Below, piece after piece: positions 49,625-60,726 of a stretch of DNA of 64,000 nucleotides. Both the position numbers and the translations under genes were made by a program. A model generated the notes under the pieces. The model was not told the DNA's origin and ran no database searches. It saw only the letters and a list, made by a program, of their open reading frames with translations. The DNA is from Rhodosporidiobolus odoratus (lineage: Eukaryota; Basidiomycota; Microbotryomycetes; Sporidiobolales; Sporidiobolaceae): NCBI GenBank assembly GCA_034387635.1, contig JAOANU010000005.1, positions 806,001 through 870,000 of the forward strand. Reading direction: 5' to 3'. Within the stretch, counting starts at the first letter, position 1. Each line of letters starts with the position of its first letter.

Positions 49625-50792
49625 GGCGAAGGGCTATTTGACAGTGCCGACAAGGGAGCAGGGCGAGAGAACAGAGGGGAGGCCGGCGTCGACGAGTTTT
49701 TGGAGAGAAGAGGGCGGTTGCAGGTCGAGGGGAGGTGGGTGAATAGGTTGCAGGGATGCACTAGGTCAGTTCCAGCCGTGCAAGATAGTCTCAGCAGCTC
49801 TACACACCTTGGCGAGGGTCGGAAGCGCGCAAGAGGAAACCTGAGCTCCCTTGATGTGCCAGACTCAACAAAGCTTGACTTGCTCATCTCTCGCTCTAGA
49901 TGCCTGCTCTACTTACACGGACACAGATAACAGCCTAAGATACAGCCCCGCTCCTCCCGACTCGAACGAGCTGACGATGCCGCAGCTCTGGTCAACTCGC
50001 CCGCACTCTCATCAGTACCTATTTCTCGCTCTCGCCATGAACGAAGGCAGCGGACGACGCTTTGGGCGGGGCCGCGGACAGCACAGTCGTATCGAGGCAT
50101 CCGTCCTCCCGCGTCCAGCGGAACGATAACCCTATTCGACTTTCCGCTGCCCCACCTCAACAGGGCCTCGCGCGCCTTTTCGCCCGGACACTCTTCACTA
50201 TCCTCCACGCTCGCACAAGCCCTCGCTGAAGCTCCGCTGCCAGCCTTCCGTCGTTATCGCCTGACCTTCCTCCGCACTCTCTGCACTTTCGCCCACAGAA
50301 GCCACTGCGCAGTCCGCTTGAGCCATATACTCCCTGCTTCTCGCCTACGCAGATTGTGGCTGTTGGGCTGTGCCAAGAAGCGCGCCGTGTATTTCGCGCC
50401 GCCTGTCCACCTTTTACCACGAGCTATTGCACCGGCTTTGCGACCTGAAGTTGCTCCAGCACCTCCCGCGGGCGTACTGTGCCGTTCTGCCTCGACCACG
50501 GCCCCGCACCACTACTGCATCGCTCTGAATGCTCTCTATAGGAACGCACGCTGCCTCGGTCTGGTTGTCTCGACGGAAACGATGTGTAGCTTCGCAGCAA
50601 GTAAGGTACGACAACCGTTTCGTCCCGTTCCTCCCCGAGGATATGTACACGCTGATGAGGTAGTCGAAGACCTGTGCAGCGAGAGAAGGCGGAAGCGAAA
50701 GAGTGGGCAGAAGGTGGTGGAGAATGAGGAAGGAAGCAAAAGGTGGAATCGCGAGGACGGGTATTAGGGTGTGCAGGCGGTAAGTCGGCATC
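49625..50792. other. Long intergenic region, no gene recognised
   Basis: 1168 bp between the eL34 start and the end of the small membrane protein gene (both minus strand). It includes the eL34 promoter. An open frame at 50318-50767 on the plus strand looks like chance coding because its composition is patchy and no domain is visible. Confidence 0.45.
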
Positions 50793-51548
50793 CTACTCGA
50801 CGCGCGACTTGTGCTGTTTCGGCCCGTCTGCATAACGCCAGGTGGTGAGTCTAGGCAACTCGCAGAAAGGAGGAGAAAAGCAGAAGGACCTACGAGTCTT
50901 TTCCCACTCAGTCTTGTTCTTGTCATGCGCTGAACCCCCAAGGTTGGTCGTCTTCTGGAGCAACCAGGGCACCTCGAATGTTGAGGCTTTCCAGCCTTTC
51001 ATGAGACCTCTGCAGTAGATTGGCGTGAATAAGCCGAGAAAGGCAGCAGAGGTAGGCGTACGGACAGTCGGCGAGGGCAAGGGACAGTGCGGCAGCGTCA
51101 ACTCTCGAGACTCGGAGGAGTGAAGCTCATGCACAGGGGAAGGGTCCGTACCGTTGCAGCCTGTCCTCCGTCTCTTCCTGGGTCATCGCACGGCGGTCCG
51201 TCTTTACAGACATCCTGGGGTACAAAGACCGTCAGCCGACCCGTACAGATGGCATGAAAGATGGAGTACGCACCCAGACTTGCCAATCGTCACTCCCTTC
51301 TTGCCGAGAGCATCCTTTCCCTGGCTGAAAGCGAGAAGTGGGGGCATGTTTGCCAATCTGTCAGCTTGTCCGCGAGACCATTGCAGCAGGAGTTCGCAAA
51401 CGTACGCAATGGCATCCTGCACGGCCTCCACGGCGAGCTTGAGACCATAACCGAGGGCTGCCAACACAGCGAAGGTGATGAGCAATTTGGCCCATGCCCA
51501 CGCTGCTGAGGCGGGCGGCGGTGACGGCGCAGCATGTCCTTTGGCCAT
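50793..51548 (-). CDS. Small single-pass membrane protein, unknown
   Basis: Exons 51406-51548, 51274-51324, 51152-51214, 50793-51009 on the minus strand (157 residues). The ATG at 51548 gives MAKGHAAPSPPPASAAWAWA, a membrane helix at about 21-42 (LLITFAVLAALGYGLKLAV), then a charged helix-rich tail (SVKTDRRAMTQEETEDRLQRG; TFEVPWLLQKTTNLGGS) ending RYADGPKQHKSRVE. The last part could be read with or without a 39-nt in-frame intron (50851-50889); I kept it unspliced because 39 nt is shorter than other introns here. Coding support is the consistent phase of three introns and a protein-like composition. I do not recognise a family; ER or mitochondrial localisation cannot be told. Confidence 0.6.
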
Positions 51549-52275
51549 GCCTTATATGTAGGCGACTGAACGGGAGCGGAAGCGGGTGTCGGGAGGGAAA
51601 GAACGCTTTCGGACAGCAGAAAGAGGGCGGTGCGGACAAGAGTCCTAGGCAGAGGCAGCGAGCGAACAATGCGGGTGCTTGGTGAGAAGCTACGTGCGTG
51701 ATCCGACCGTCGGATCACTCTGAAACGGCGTGTGCGGGTGTGACAGCCGCAGTTGTACAATTGCGTCTGTCCAGCTGGACACAGTCCTCTACGTCCGAAG
51801 GTGAAGCGCCTCCTACGCCGATATACTACCCTACTGCCCCCGTGGTATGTGTCCGAACCTCCCGTCCCGTCCTCCCTGCCTTGTACGTGCCCAACTCGCG
51901 AAGAGGAGGGCGAAGGTGAGGGAAGCGAAAGGGCGCTTAGATGGTCGATGCTCCTCTCCCGCTTCATTGAGCACATCCAGGCAGCTTGTAGACGCATGTA
52001 GCGCACGCCCGGAAGCAATTTGACGAGAAGCGGTGAGGAACAGGAAGCAAACCACCTTGGACGGCAAGTCGTCCGCCAGAAAGTATGAGTCGCGTCCCAT
52101 CATGACCTCTGTGGACGACCTGGCTAAAGAATAACACCGTTGATCGCTGCTATTATCATTGTAGCTCATCAGCCTCGCCCATGTAAGTGGGAGAAAAAGC
52201 AGCTTGGACGGCGCGCGATCCCTCCGCCAAGTCGCCTCGTCTGCTACACTCGCTACCGGCACATTTAGTAGCACA
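51549..52275. promoter_or_regulatory. Divergent promoter between the small membrane protein and NOP2
   Basis: 727 bp between divergent start codons. No tRNA, repeat or further gene recognised. Confidence 0.45.
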
Positions 52276-54801
52276 ATGGTGAGTCTGAACGGCTTAGTTT
52301 GCCCGCCAAGGACTTTCTTGCTGACTTCGACCGCTTCCAGGGTCGTCAACAACGCACCAAGCAAGCCGATCCCGCTCCCCTCGCCGGCGCGAAGGCTCAC
52401 CCCGGTGCTCCCGAGCGCAAGGGCAAGCGCAAGGCCGCGCTCGAAGCCAAGTCCGTCAAGGAGGGCGCCGCAGCACCTACCGCCCGGGCTGCCAAGAAGG
52501 CTCGCAAGTCGGATGGTGGTGAGGGTCGATCAGCAAAGAAGGCTAAACCTGCTGCTGGAGCCGCGAAGAAGGGCAAGGGCAAGGCGAGCGTCAAGACAGA
52601 CGGCGTGGAATGGGAGTCGGACGACGACATCGAGGGAATGAAGGCAGATGACGGTTTCAGCGACGTGAGCGACGAGGAAGACGATGAGGAAGCCCAAGGT
52701 TTGGCTAAGGCGCGATCGTACGTCATAATACATCCTTCTCTGCATCGCCTACCTGATTAAAAAGCCTCTTCTTTTGCAGAGCTCTCTTCGACAATGTCGA
52801 CCTGGAAGAGCCAGATGTGCAAGATGACGGCGAGCTCGACCTGGACGAGTTTGATGTCGACCGAGACGAGGACGACAGCGACGATGCAGAGCTCGATGAC
52901 GAATTCGACCTCGAAGAGGAGGACGGCGCAAACGGCGTGTCTGGGGAAGACTTCGACGAAGCGTGTGTTTTTCTCCTCACTTCGTGTCACAATGGTCCTG
53001 ACTCATGACGCTGTCTTTTCAACGTTGCAGCAACCTCCCTCGACTAACCGGCAAGATGGCCAAGCGTGCCGCTCGCGCCGCTGCCTACGAGTCGGAAGGC
53101 GAAGACGATGAGCCGTTGCCGGCTGGGCTGGATATGAACCGAACTGAGCCCGAGCCGATTGAGGGCCAAATCGACGCGACGATGGAAGAGCTCGAGGCTG
53201 GGGGCTCTGGCGAGGATGACGAAGATGACGACGGCGAGCTGGAACAGGGTCAGCTTGAGGACTTGCGAGCGGTAGAAAAGCGAATGAGGACGGCGGCGAG
53301 GATCTTGACGCACTGGAAGGATCTGCAAGATCAGGCTGGCATGTGAGCTTCGCTTTCTCCTTCGCCGCTGCTGAGACCGTAAGACTGACCTCTTTAACAC
53401 CGCAGGTCTCGCTCCGACCTTGTCCAGCAACTTATAGCTGATATCTGCCAGTACCACGGCTACTCCCCCTTCCTAGCCGAGAAGCTGTTCGAGATCTTCA
53501 GTGTGGAGGAGGTACGTCGAACCTGGCACGAAACGGGAATAGCGCTAACCTTCGGACTTTTCGCAGGCTCTCGAGTTCTTCACGGCATCCGACACTCCTC
53601 GTCCTCTTACCATCCGTGTCAACACCCTCAAGACTCGCCGTCGCGACCTCGCACAAGCTCTCATCAACCGTGGTGTGAACCTCGAACCGCTGGAAGGTGG
53701 GTGGAGCAAAGTTGGTCTCCAGGTCTTCTCTGGCTCTTCCGTCCCAATCGGTGCTACCCCGGAATACCTCGCCGGCCACTACATCCTGCAAGCCGCCTCT
53801 TCCTTCCTGCCCGTCATGGCCCTCGACCCGCAACCGCATGAACGCTGCCTCGACATGTCCGCCGCGCCCGGTGGTAAGACGACCTATATGGCGGCGCTTA
53901 TGGGCAACACCGGCGAGGTATGGGCGAACGATTCATCGCGTGGCCGCATCAAGGGTCTCGGTGGTAACGTCGCCCGTCTTGGATGCCGCAACGTTGTCAT
54001 CACCAACGTTGACGGCAGGGAGTTCCCGAGGATCATGGGCGGGTTTGACCGCATTCTCCTCGACGCACCCTGCTCCGGTACCGGTGTCATCAGCAAGGAT
54101 CAGAGTGTCAAGGTCAACAAGGTGCGTGATCTTCTCCGTCTTTTCAGCTTTCGTCTGGCTGACCTCGACATTCAGACCGAACGCGACTTCATGCTTCTCG
54201 GCCACCTGCAAAAGCAACTTCTACTCTGCGCCATCGACTCCGTCTCTACCACTTCCGAGAAGGGAGGTTATGTCGTCTACTCTACCTGCTCTGTCACGAC
54301 TGAGGAGAACGAAGCGGTCGTGTCCTACGCCCTCCGAAAGCGCCCCCACATCAAGCTTGTCGACACCGGACTCCCCTTCGGCAAAGAGGGCTTTAAGAGC
54401 TTCCGCGGCAAGCAGTTCGGCAAGGGCATCGAGCTCACTCGCCGCTTCTATCCGCATGTACACAACATGGACGGATTCTACGTCGCCAAGTTCAAGGTTG
54501 GCAAGCCGCAGAAGGCTGGTGAGTCTCCTCCTTCTACCGCTCGAGCATTGACAAGAGTGTTGACCTCCTCCTTTCCGCAGTACCCGAACCCGTCTCGCCT
54601 ACGCTTCCTTTCGAGCCTCTTCCCCTTACTGGTGAAGATGCCGACGCGACCCCCGCCGCTGCCCCTAACGCCCCGACCTTCGACGATGCGGAGGACGCCA
54701 AGCTTATCGAGGAGACGAAGAAGAGGCAGGTCAAGAAGAAGGGTTTGAACCCCCGAGCCGACAAGAGCAAGGCGGGCAAGAAGCGGAAAGCGGACGAGTA
54801 G
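52276..54801 (+). CDS. NOP2: NOP2, 25S rRNA m5C methyltransferase
   Basis: Eight exons: 52276-52278, 52341-52717, 52780-52962, 53031-53342, 53406-53511, 53567-54121, 54176-54518, 54581-54801 (699 residues). Nop2 methylates a cytosine of the large rRNA and is needed for 60S assembly in the nucleolus. The N-terminal third has alternating Lys-rich and Asp/Glu-rich blocks, as in Nop2. The catalytic domain shows IRVNTLKTRRRDL, SAM-binding DMSAAPGGKTT, the catalytic DAPCSGTGVISKD and the second Cys in VYSTCSVTTEENE; the NOL1/NOP2 signature lies around them. The tail is Lys-rich. As in RVB2, the first exon is only the ATG: the genome reads ATG then GTGAGT, and the next coding base is at 52341. All introns are GT-AG and 48-72 nt. 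Confidence 0.95.
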
Positions 54802-55215
54802 GATGTCGATCAGGGTGTAGGTGTACGGCAGTGCCGTGTGCGTGTTGTACTATTCTCACCACCTTACCCCGTCTCGAGACTGCGTTTGTCTGCCTGATAC
54901 GAAAGGGAAATGGTGGACTGCTTCGCTTGTGCAGGCTCTCCTTACGTCGTCATTCCTCCTGCTCTGCAAGCCGTGGTTCAGCCGCATACGCAAGCGTTCT
55001 CACTGGTCCGCACTCGAGCATGAATCGTTCGGGCACCCTACAGGTTCAGCCCTGTGTGGGGTCGAACACCTTCCCAGTTTTCCCGAGCAACATTTTTCTT
55101 CGTCTTCAAGTCTGCACGCGCCTCTTCCCGCTTCGCTTCATCCTGTTCCGCTACTTGGACACCCTCAGACTCTCGAGCTCTACTACGCAAAGCCCTTCCT
55201 CGACAACCTGCAAGA
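54802..55215. promoter_or_regulatory. Promoter region of the CobW-type gene
   Basis: 414 bp between NOP2 and the CobW gene, same strand. Nothing else distinct. Confidence 0.4.
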
Positions 55216-58100
55216 ATGGCATCAATTACCTCGTCCTCCTCGCCCACATTCTCGACCACATCCTCGCCGCCTTCGTCCGTCGACCTTGTCGATGCTCGTC
55301 TTCCAGTCACGATCCTGAGCGGCTTCCTCGGTAGCGGAAAGACTACGTTGCTGCAGCATATTTTGACAAGCAAAGACCACGGCTTGCGGTGCGCAGTCGT
55401 GGTCAACGACATGGGCGCTGTAAGTTTACCTTCGTTGTCTAGAGACCCTCTGTGCTAGTTAGCGTACGGAGTCGGCGCTGACGCTTGCCGCTTGCCACTT
55501 GCCAGGTCAACGTACGCTTGCGCCTCGCTCGCTTTTACTGCCTTGGCTGTCGCGGCTGTTGACAGCTTCGCTTACAGATCGACGCTGCCATCGTCGGTAA
55601 TCACAAAAGCCTGAAGAGGGAAGAGAAAATCGTCCAGCTTGAGAACGGTGTGCTGTCTATCTCCTTTCTTCCTCCGATTGTCCAGCAGCGGCTTACCCTG
55701 CGAAGCTATGAGCCTTTTCACACATCGCCTTACTGAGCCTGATCATCCCTCGTAGGTTGCATCTGCTGCACACTCCGAGGGGACTTACTCGAGGAGGTAG
55801 CGGCTCTGGCCGAGCAGAAGGTCTACGACTACCTCATAATCGAATCAAGTTAGCTCCGGTCCCCTCATACTCGTAGCTGGTCCCGCCACATCAGCTCCTC
55901 TGACATTGTCTTCCTGTGTAGGCGGTATCTCCGAGCCTGCACAGGTCGCCGAGACCTTCGCGCCTGAGTTTTCCGATATGCATCTTCAAGCGGCGGAGGA
56001 TTTGCGCGCCGAAGCGACTCTCAGCGCAACGGACTCAAGCCACACCAATGATGACACAGCACAGCAGCAGCTCAGGCTAGCCGAAATCCTCAGTAACGGC
56101 GGTTTGCCCAAAGTTGCGAGGTTGGATGTGCGTACTTCAGTTCTCCCTTGACAGGTCTTCTCCGCTTTGGGCACCTCTTCGCCCCTCACGGTGTCTCTCG
56201 TCACTCACTCGCGCTGCTGACCGCAGACCTGCGTGACAATGATCAACGCTCTGACATTCTTCGACAACTTCTCGACTGCTGATTTTCTCTCCGACCGACA
56301 AGACCCCGACACCGTCGACGAGCAGGATGAGCGCAACGTACGTCGGCTCTCCTGCGGCGAACCGAAGTGCCCGACTGACAGGAGGATTGGGCTCACTTGC
56401 CATCATTTCACAGATCTCGGATCTCATGATCGATCAAGTCGAATTCGCTAACGTCCTCTGCCTATCCCACTGTGACCTTGTCTCTTCCTCCCAAGTCGAC
56501 AAGATCATCGCCCTCCTCAAGACCCTGAACCCCTCAGCCGACATCCTCACCGCAGTCTACTCGAACATCGACCTGAAGAGAGTGCTTGATACCAAGCGCT
56601 TCGATTTTGAGCAAGCGGTCATGGGTGCCGGATGGCTCAAGAGCTTACGGGAGGAGGTCAAACCTGAGACGGAAGAATACGGCATCGGGTGTGTGACTGT
56701 TGCCCTCATGCATGCCTCGCTCGGCCTTCTCAACTCGCCGTTTTATGGATCTGCAGGAGCTTCGTCTACCGCGCTCGACGCCCTTTCCGTTTGTCTCCCG
56801 GATGTCAATCTCGATGCACGGCTGAGTGGCTGACTCCCCTCTCGCCAGATCCGCTTCGTCTGTGGAAGGTCGTATCCACCCGCCTTGTCGTGATCCAAGA
56901 CTCGCACGTCTACTCTCCTGCCTGCCTGCTGTCCATCTCCGCCCGACTGACCGCGGCGTCTTGTCTGTCCTGCAGCTACGAAGCTGCCCTGCCCGAAGGC
57001 ATGGATGTGGACGGCGACGACAGCGATGCCTCGTCAGACGGTTCCTGGGAGGACGAGCCAGACGACGAAAGGTGTGCCACCTTTGCCCCCACCAGCTGCT
57101 CTGGACACCTGATATCTATTCTATCCTCGGCTTGCAGACAACCTCAGCTCAACCCCGCCGCCCGTCTTGCCGCCAAGAAGGCTGATCCCGGATTCGGGCC
57201 ACTATTGCGCTCGAAAGGCTTCTTCTGGCTGGCGAGTCGACCTATGATGTCGTAAGGTTTTCGCTCTCTGATCTACCCGAACTTGTACTGATTTTGGGAT
57301 TCTTCCGCAGCGGCGAATGGTCCCAGTCCGGTTTGTCTCGCTCCCCTTTTGCCAGCCTATTCTTACCTCGTTCCCTGTGGTGCAAATCTGGCTGAACGCG
57401 TACCCTCTGACACAGGCGTCATGTTGACGATTAGTAGTGGCTCTCGCTGGCTCTGCGAGACAGACGAGAACACCTGGCCAGACCACCCGGAGTACGCCCG
57501 CTGCTTCCCTCCCCTGTCCTGTCTGCCGAGTCAAAAGATCACTGACGACTTCTCCAACAGAATCCGTGCCAAGATGAAGGCTGACTTTCAGGGCTTGTGG
57601 GGAGACAGACGACAAGAGCTGTACGCAGTTTTCCTCCCTCAATGCCCGTTCCCTCGCTTCGCTCCCTTGTCTTTCCGCTTACCGCCCCCCTTACTCCCCC
57701 CCTTACCCCTAGGGTCTTCATCGGCGAGTCTCTCAGTACCATGAGACCTCTCCTGACCGCGGAACTGGATGAGGCGTTGCTGACGGATGAAGAATGGAGA
57801 ACGTGGGAGAAGGTGATGAAAGTGCGTCGTGCTTTTCCCTTCATTCCTAGCTGCCGCGAGAGAACCGCTGCAATCGCTGATATTGCTGCTGGTGTAGAGT
57901 AAAAAGAACATCAAGAAAAAGACGGAAAAGCTGGAACAGCTGTTTGAGGATGGGTTCGAAGGTTTGTCTTTCTGCACGTTTAGTTTTCCGCTTACTGCTG
58001 ATCCGCCTTCACTCTGGCGCATACAGACTGGATCGACGAGGCAGACGAAGAAATGATGGAGATGCTAGGCGGACATGCGCACGCTGGCCACACGCACTGA
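55216..58100 (+). CDS. CobW/COG0523 metallochaperone GTPase
   Basis: Seventeen exons: 55216-55419, 55506-55511, 55578-55647, 55756-55848, 55922-56127, 56227-56337, 56414-56688, 56757-56788, 56849-56903, 56976-57071, 57138-57251, 57311-57330, 57416-57491, 57561-57620, 57713-57821, 57898-57961, 58027-58100 (554 residues). The family of G3E GTPases hands metal, chiefly zinc, to client enzymes (ZNG1 in yeast and human). Evidence: Walker [12 protein letters not shown] (about 37-47), the metal-binding [13 protein letters not shown] (GCxCC, 91-103), ESSGISEPAQ switch region, and the C-terminal CobW domain ([37 protein letters not shown]). The end is acidic and His-rich ([10 protein letters not shown]), a plausible metal site. 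Exon 2 has only six bases (Val-Asn of MGAVNIDAAI). Intron 56904-56975 uses a GC donor. It converges on histidinol dehydrogenase 98 bp away. Confidence 0.93.
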
Positions 58101-58198
58101 GCTCCAGTTCGACTCGATCTGTAGCCGTTCAGTTTCAAGCTAGACCCGCAACGCTCTATGAGGAGCAACCGCATAGCTTGCCACCATATCTATGTCAT

Positions 58199-59657
58199 CT
58201 ACAACCCCTCGCGTTCAATTTTTTGCAACCTCAAGCTAACGCTCGCCTTGTGCGCTCCAAGTTGTTCAACGTCCGCGAGGCGCTCGACGTAAGGTCCCAG
58301 GTTTCGCAGGCCTTGAGAGCTCAGCTCTTGAGAGGTAAAGTGCTTAAGGAAGGAGGAGGTGGAGACGCCGGAGTATTGCTTCGCGTAGCTGTGTGAGGCG
58401 AGAGGAGTCAGCCGGGCGGGAATGGATCGGTAGAGAAGCAGGGCGCTTACCCGACGGTGGCTGCAGCACGCAAAGTAGCGAGATCGACAAGAGGAGGAGA
58501 CGAAGTACAGTCAGTGTCGGCCGATTAAGGGCCGAGAAGAAAGCGCACGAAGGGTGTGGTTCGTTCCGGAAGCGTAATCTCCACACGCGACCGGCGACCA
58601 AGGACCAAGGAAGACGGATCCCGCATTTTCGACCAGCTCCAAAGTGCTGGCCGAGTCTTCCGTGTAAACCAGCAAGTGCTCCGGAGCATAGTCGTTGGAG
58701 AAAGCAAACGCTTCCTCAATTGAGCGGGTCTTGAGGATGAAGGACTGGCTGAGGGATTTGCGGAGGATCTCGGCACGGGGGAGAGCTTGGGCTTGGGCTT
58801 CGACGGCGGCGTTGATGGCTTCCACGTAAGCGTCGTCGCAGTCGATGGTGACGAGAACGGACTGCGAGTCGAGGCCATGTTCTTGCTGGCCAAGGAGGTC
58901 AGAGGCGACCAGCACGGGGTCGGCAGTCTTGTCGGCAATGACCTGCGAGGAAACAAAGGGTGAGGTAGACAGGGCAGGGTATGAGAGAGCAGGAGTAGCG
59001 AACGAGAACTTCGGAAGGACCAGCAGGAACGTCGATGGCGACCTTGGCGCCACTGTCCATAGCCACGGACTGCAGGTGGACCGGATGTCAGCAGATTGCT
59101 CGAAACAAGACTTTCAGGATGACCTACCATCTTCGCAGCCGTCACAAACTGGTTTCCGGGCCCGTAAAGCTTGTCCGCCTTCGGCACGCTCTCCGTTCCG
59201 TAGGCCATCGAAGCGATCGCCTGTGCGCCGCCAGCCTTGACCAAGGTCTTGGCACCGACCAGCTGGGCAATGTAGACAATCTCAGGAGAGATGGAACCGT
59301 CCTGTCGAGGAGGAGTGGCGAGAGTGATGTTCTTGCAACCGGCGACTTGTGCGGGGACACCGAGCATGAGCGCGGTTCTGTGTGAAGACACGTTCAGTGT
59401 GAGAGACGTTCGGCTCCACAATGGGAAGAGAAATGGCTTTACGAAGGAAGGACAGCCGTTCCTCCAGGGCTGCGCGCGGCAGAAGAGTCAGCATCGCAGA
59501 CAGATACATCCCCTCAAAGCGAAAGCAGGACAATACGCACACGTAGAGACCGACGCTGCCGATGGGGCGAGCGAACCGCGAGCAAACAACGCCTGGCATG
59601 GTTTCTACCCGGATGGGTTCTGATTCCCGCTCCATCTGCGCCGCGTGGAAAGCCTGT

Positions 59658-59722
<65 letters not shown>

Positions 59723-60077
59723 CGCCGGTTCAGCGTAGGGTCGCCGAGATGTAAGAGTGAAGGCGACGTACCTTGATGTTGCTGTAGGCGACATCAATGG
59801 CTTCCTTGACTTTTGGGTCGATGCGAGCGAGTTCGTCGGGAAAAGGTGCGGTGAGGGTGAGGGGGAAAGCGGGGTCTTGGGCGGGTGTACACCTGTCAAA
59901 CTTGACGACTAGTGATCGCAATCCCTCGTCGCCTCCTTCCCTGACAGTCTGTAGAATTGGTGAGACGAGCGAGAGGATGTCGGAGCTGCTCTTGACTGGT
60001 CGCTCGAGAAGGGTGGCGCGCTTTTGAGCGAAGTCGTTGTCTTGAGTAGAGTGGACTGGGCAGCGGTATTCAGACAT
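58199..60077 (-). CDS. Histidinol dehydrogenase (HisD)
   Basis: Eight exons on the minus strand: 59772-60077, 59541-59653, 59443-59469, 59128-59377, 59004-59069, 58549-58942, 58451-58460, 58199-58388 (451 residues). It makes the last two steps of histidine synthesis, histidinol to histidine with NAD. Family marks: [20 protein letters not shown] (NAD region), [35 protein letters not shown] (zinc/substrate ligands), [22 protein letters not shown] and the end [13 protein letters not shown]...RLADVE. In Saccharomyces this is the third domain of HIS4; here it is its own protein, starting [12 protein letters not shown] with no HisI/HisE part before it, as in S. pombe his2. Intron 1 contains a 64-G run. 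Exon 7 has only ten bases, confirmed by the conserved [11 protein letters not shown]. Confidence 0.95.
59658..59721. repeat. Poly(G)64 homopolymer in a histidinol dehydrogenase intron
   Basis: 64 consecutive G on the plus strand, so 64 C on the gene's sense strand, inside intron 59654-59771 and directly in front of its acceptor (four bases, ACAG, follow). Confidence 0.97.
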
Positions 60078-60726
60078 CTTGGTAGAGCGACGTTGTGCAG
60101 ACGAGAAAGAGTTCGAAGAATCTCGGGTTGACTTCGGTCAGATCCTCCGTCTCACACTCCAGACCACGTTGAAGACTACATGCTTGACTCGCCTGAGGGC
60201 TCAAGACTTGTTGAGTATCTGACTACCAGCCTCAGATCGTCCCAGCCTCCACGACGCCTTCGCCGCCCTGTTCACCGATACCTCATCTCGCAGTACTCAA
60301 CCTATAGGTGGCGCTCGAGCAGGGGGCGGAAGCAGTCGACGAGGCTCGTACTGGCAGGATGCCAGAGTCCTCCTGTCCATCCGAGTCCCGTCATGGCGAT
60401 CCGTCCCGGCGTTCTCTTCGCCGCCACTCTTTCTTGCCATCTTCAAGGGGTTTATACCGGCTCAGCACGCTTACAGACTCGCGCGCTGCAATCCTTTGTC
60501 GAAACTATACCGACGCTCAGGTCGTGCGCATTGTGTGTGTGCGCGTTTGGGGTCATCGCTCGGATGGCCCGACTTTTCGAGATTTCCTTTCCTGTGCTGA
60601 TCGCAGACCGAACCAGACTCCAGATCACCTTTTCAGCTGCACTTGCCACTAAGAGTAGAAGTCAGCTGTAGACGTGGCCCTCGCCTACCTACGTAAGATG
60701 CAAAGGCATTGCTCAACCTCACCAAC
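60078..60726. promoter_or_regulatory. Promoter region of the histidinol dehydrogenase gene
   Basis: 649 bp upstream of the HisD start; the other border is the end of the receptor-like gene on the same strand. An open frame at 60180-60671 on the plus strand has no protein-like pattern. I looked for a Gcn4-type TGACTCA: TGACTC followed by G lies at 60184 reading TTGACTCGCC, near but not equal to the consensus. Confidence 0.4.

Noticed and set aside
50318..50767. 149-codon plus-strand frame between eL34 and the small membrane protein gene
   Set aside because: No domain, uneven composition and no splice-supported extension.
60180..60671. 163-codon plus-strand frame upstream of HisD
   Set aside because: Mixed composition, no domain, overlaps the promoter of an opposite-strand gene.
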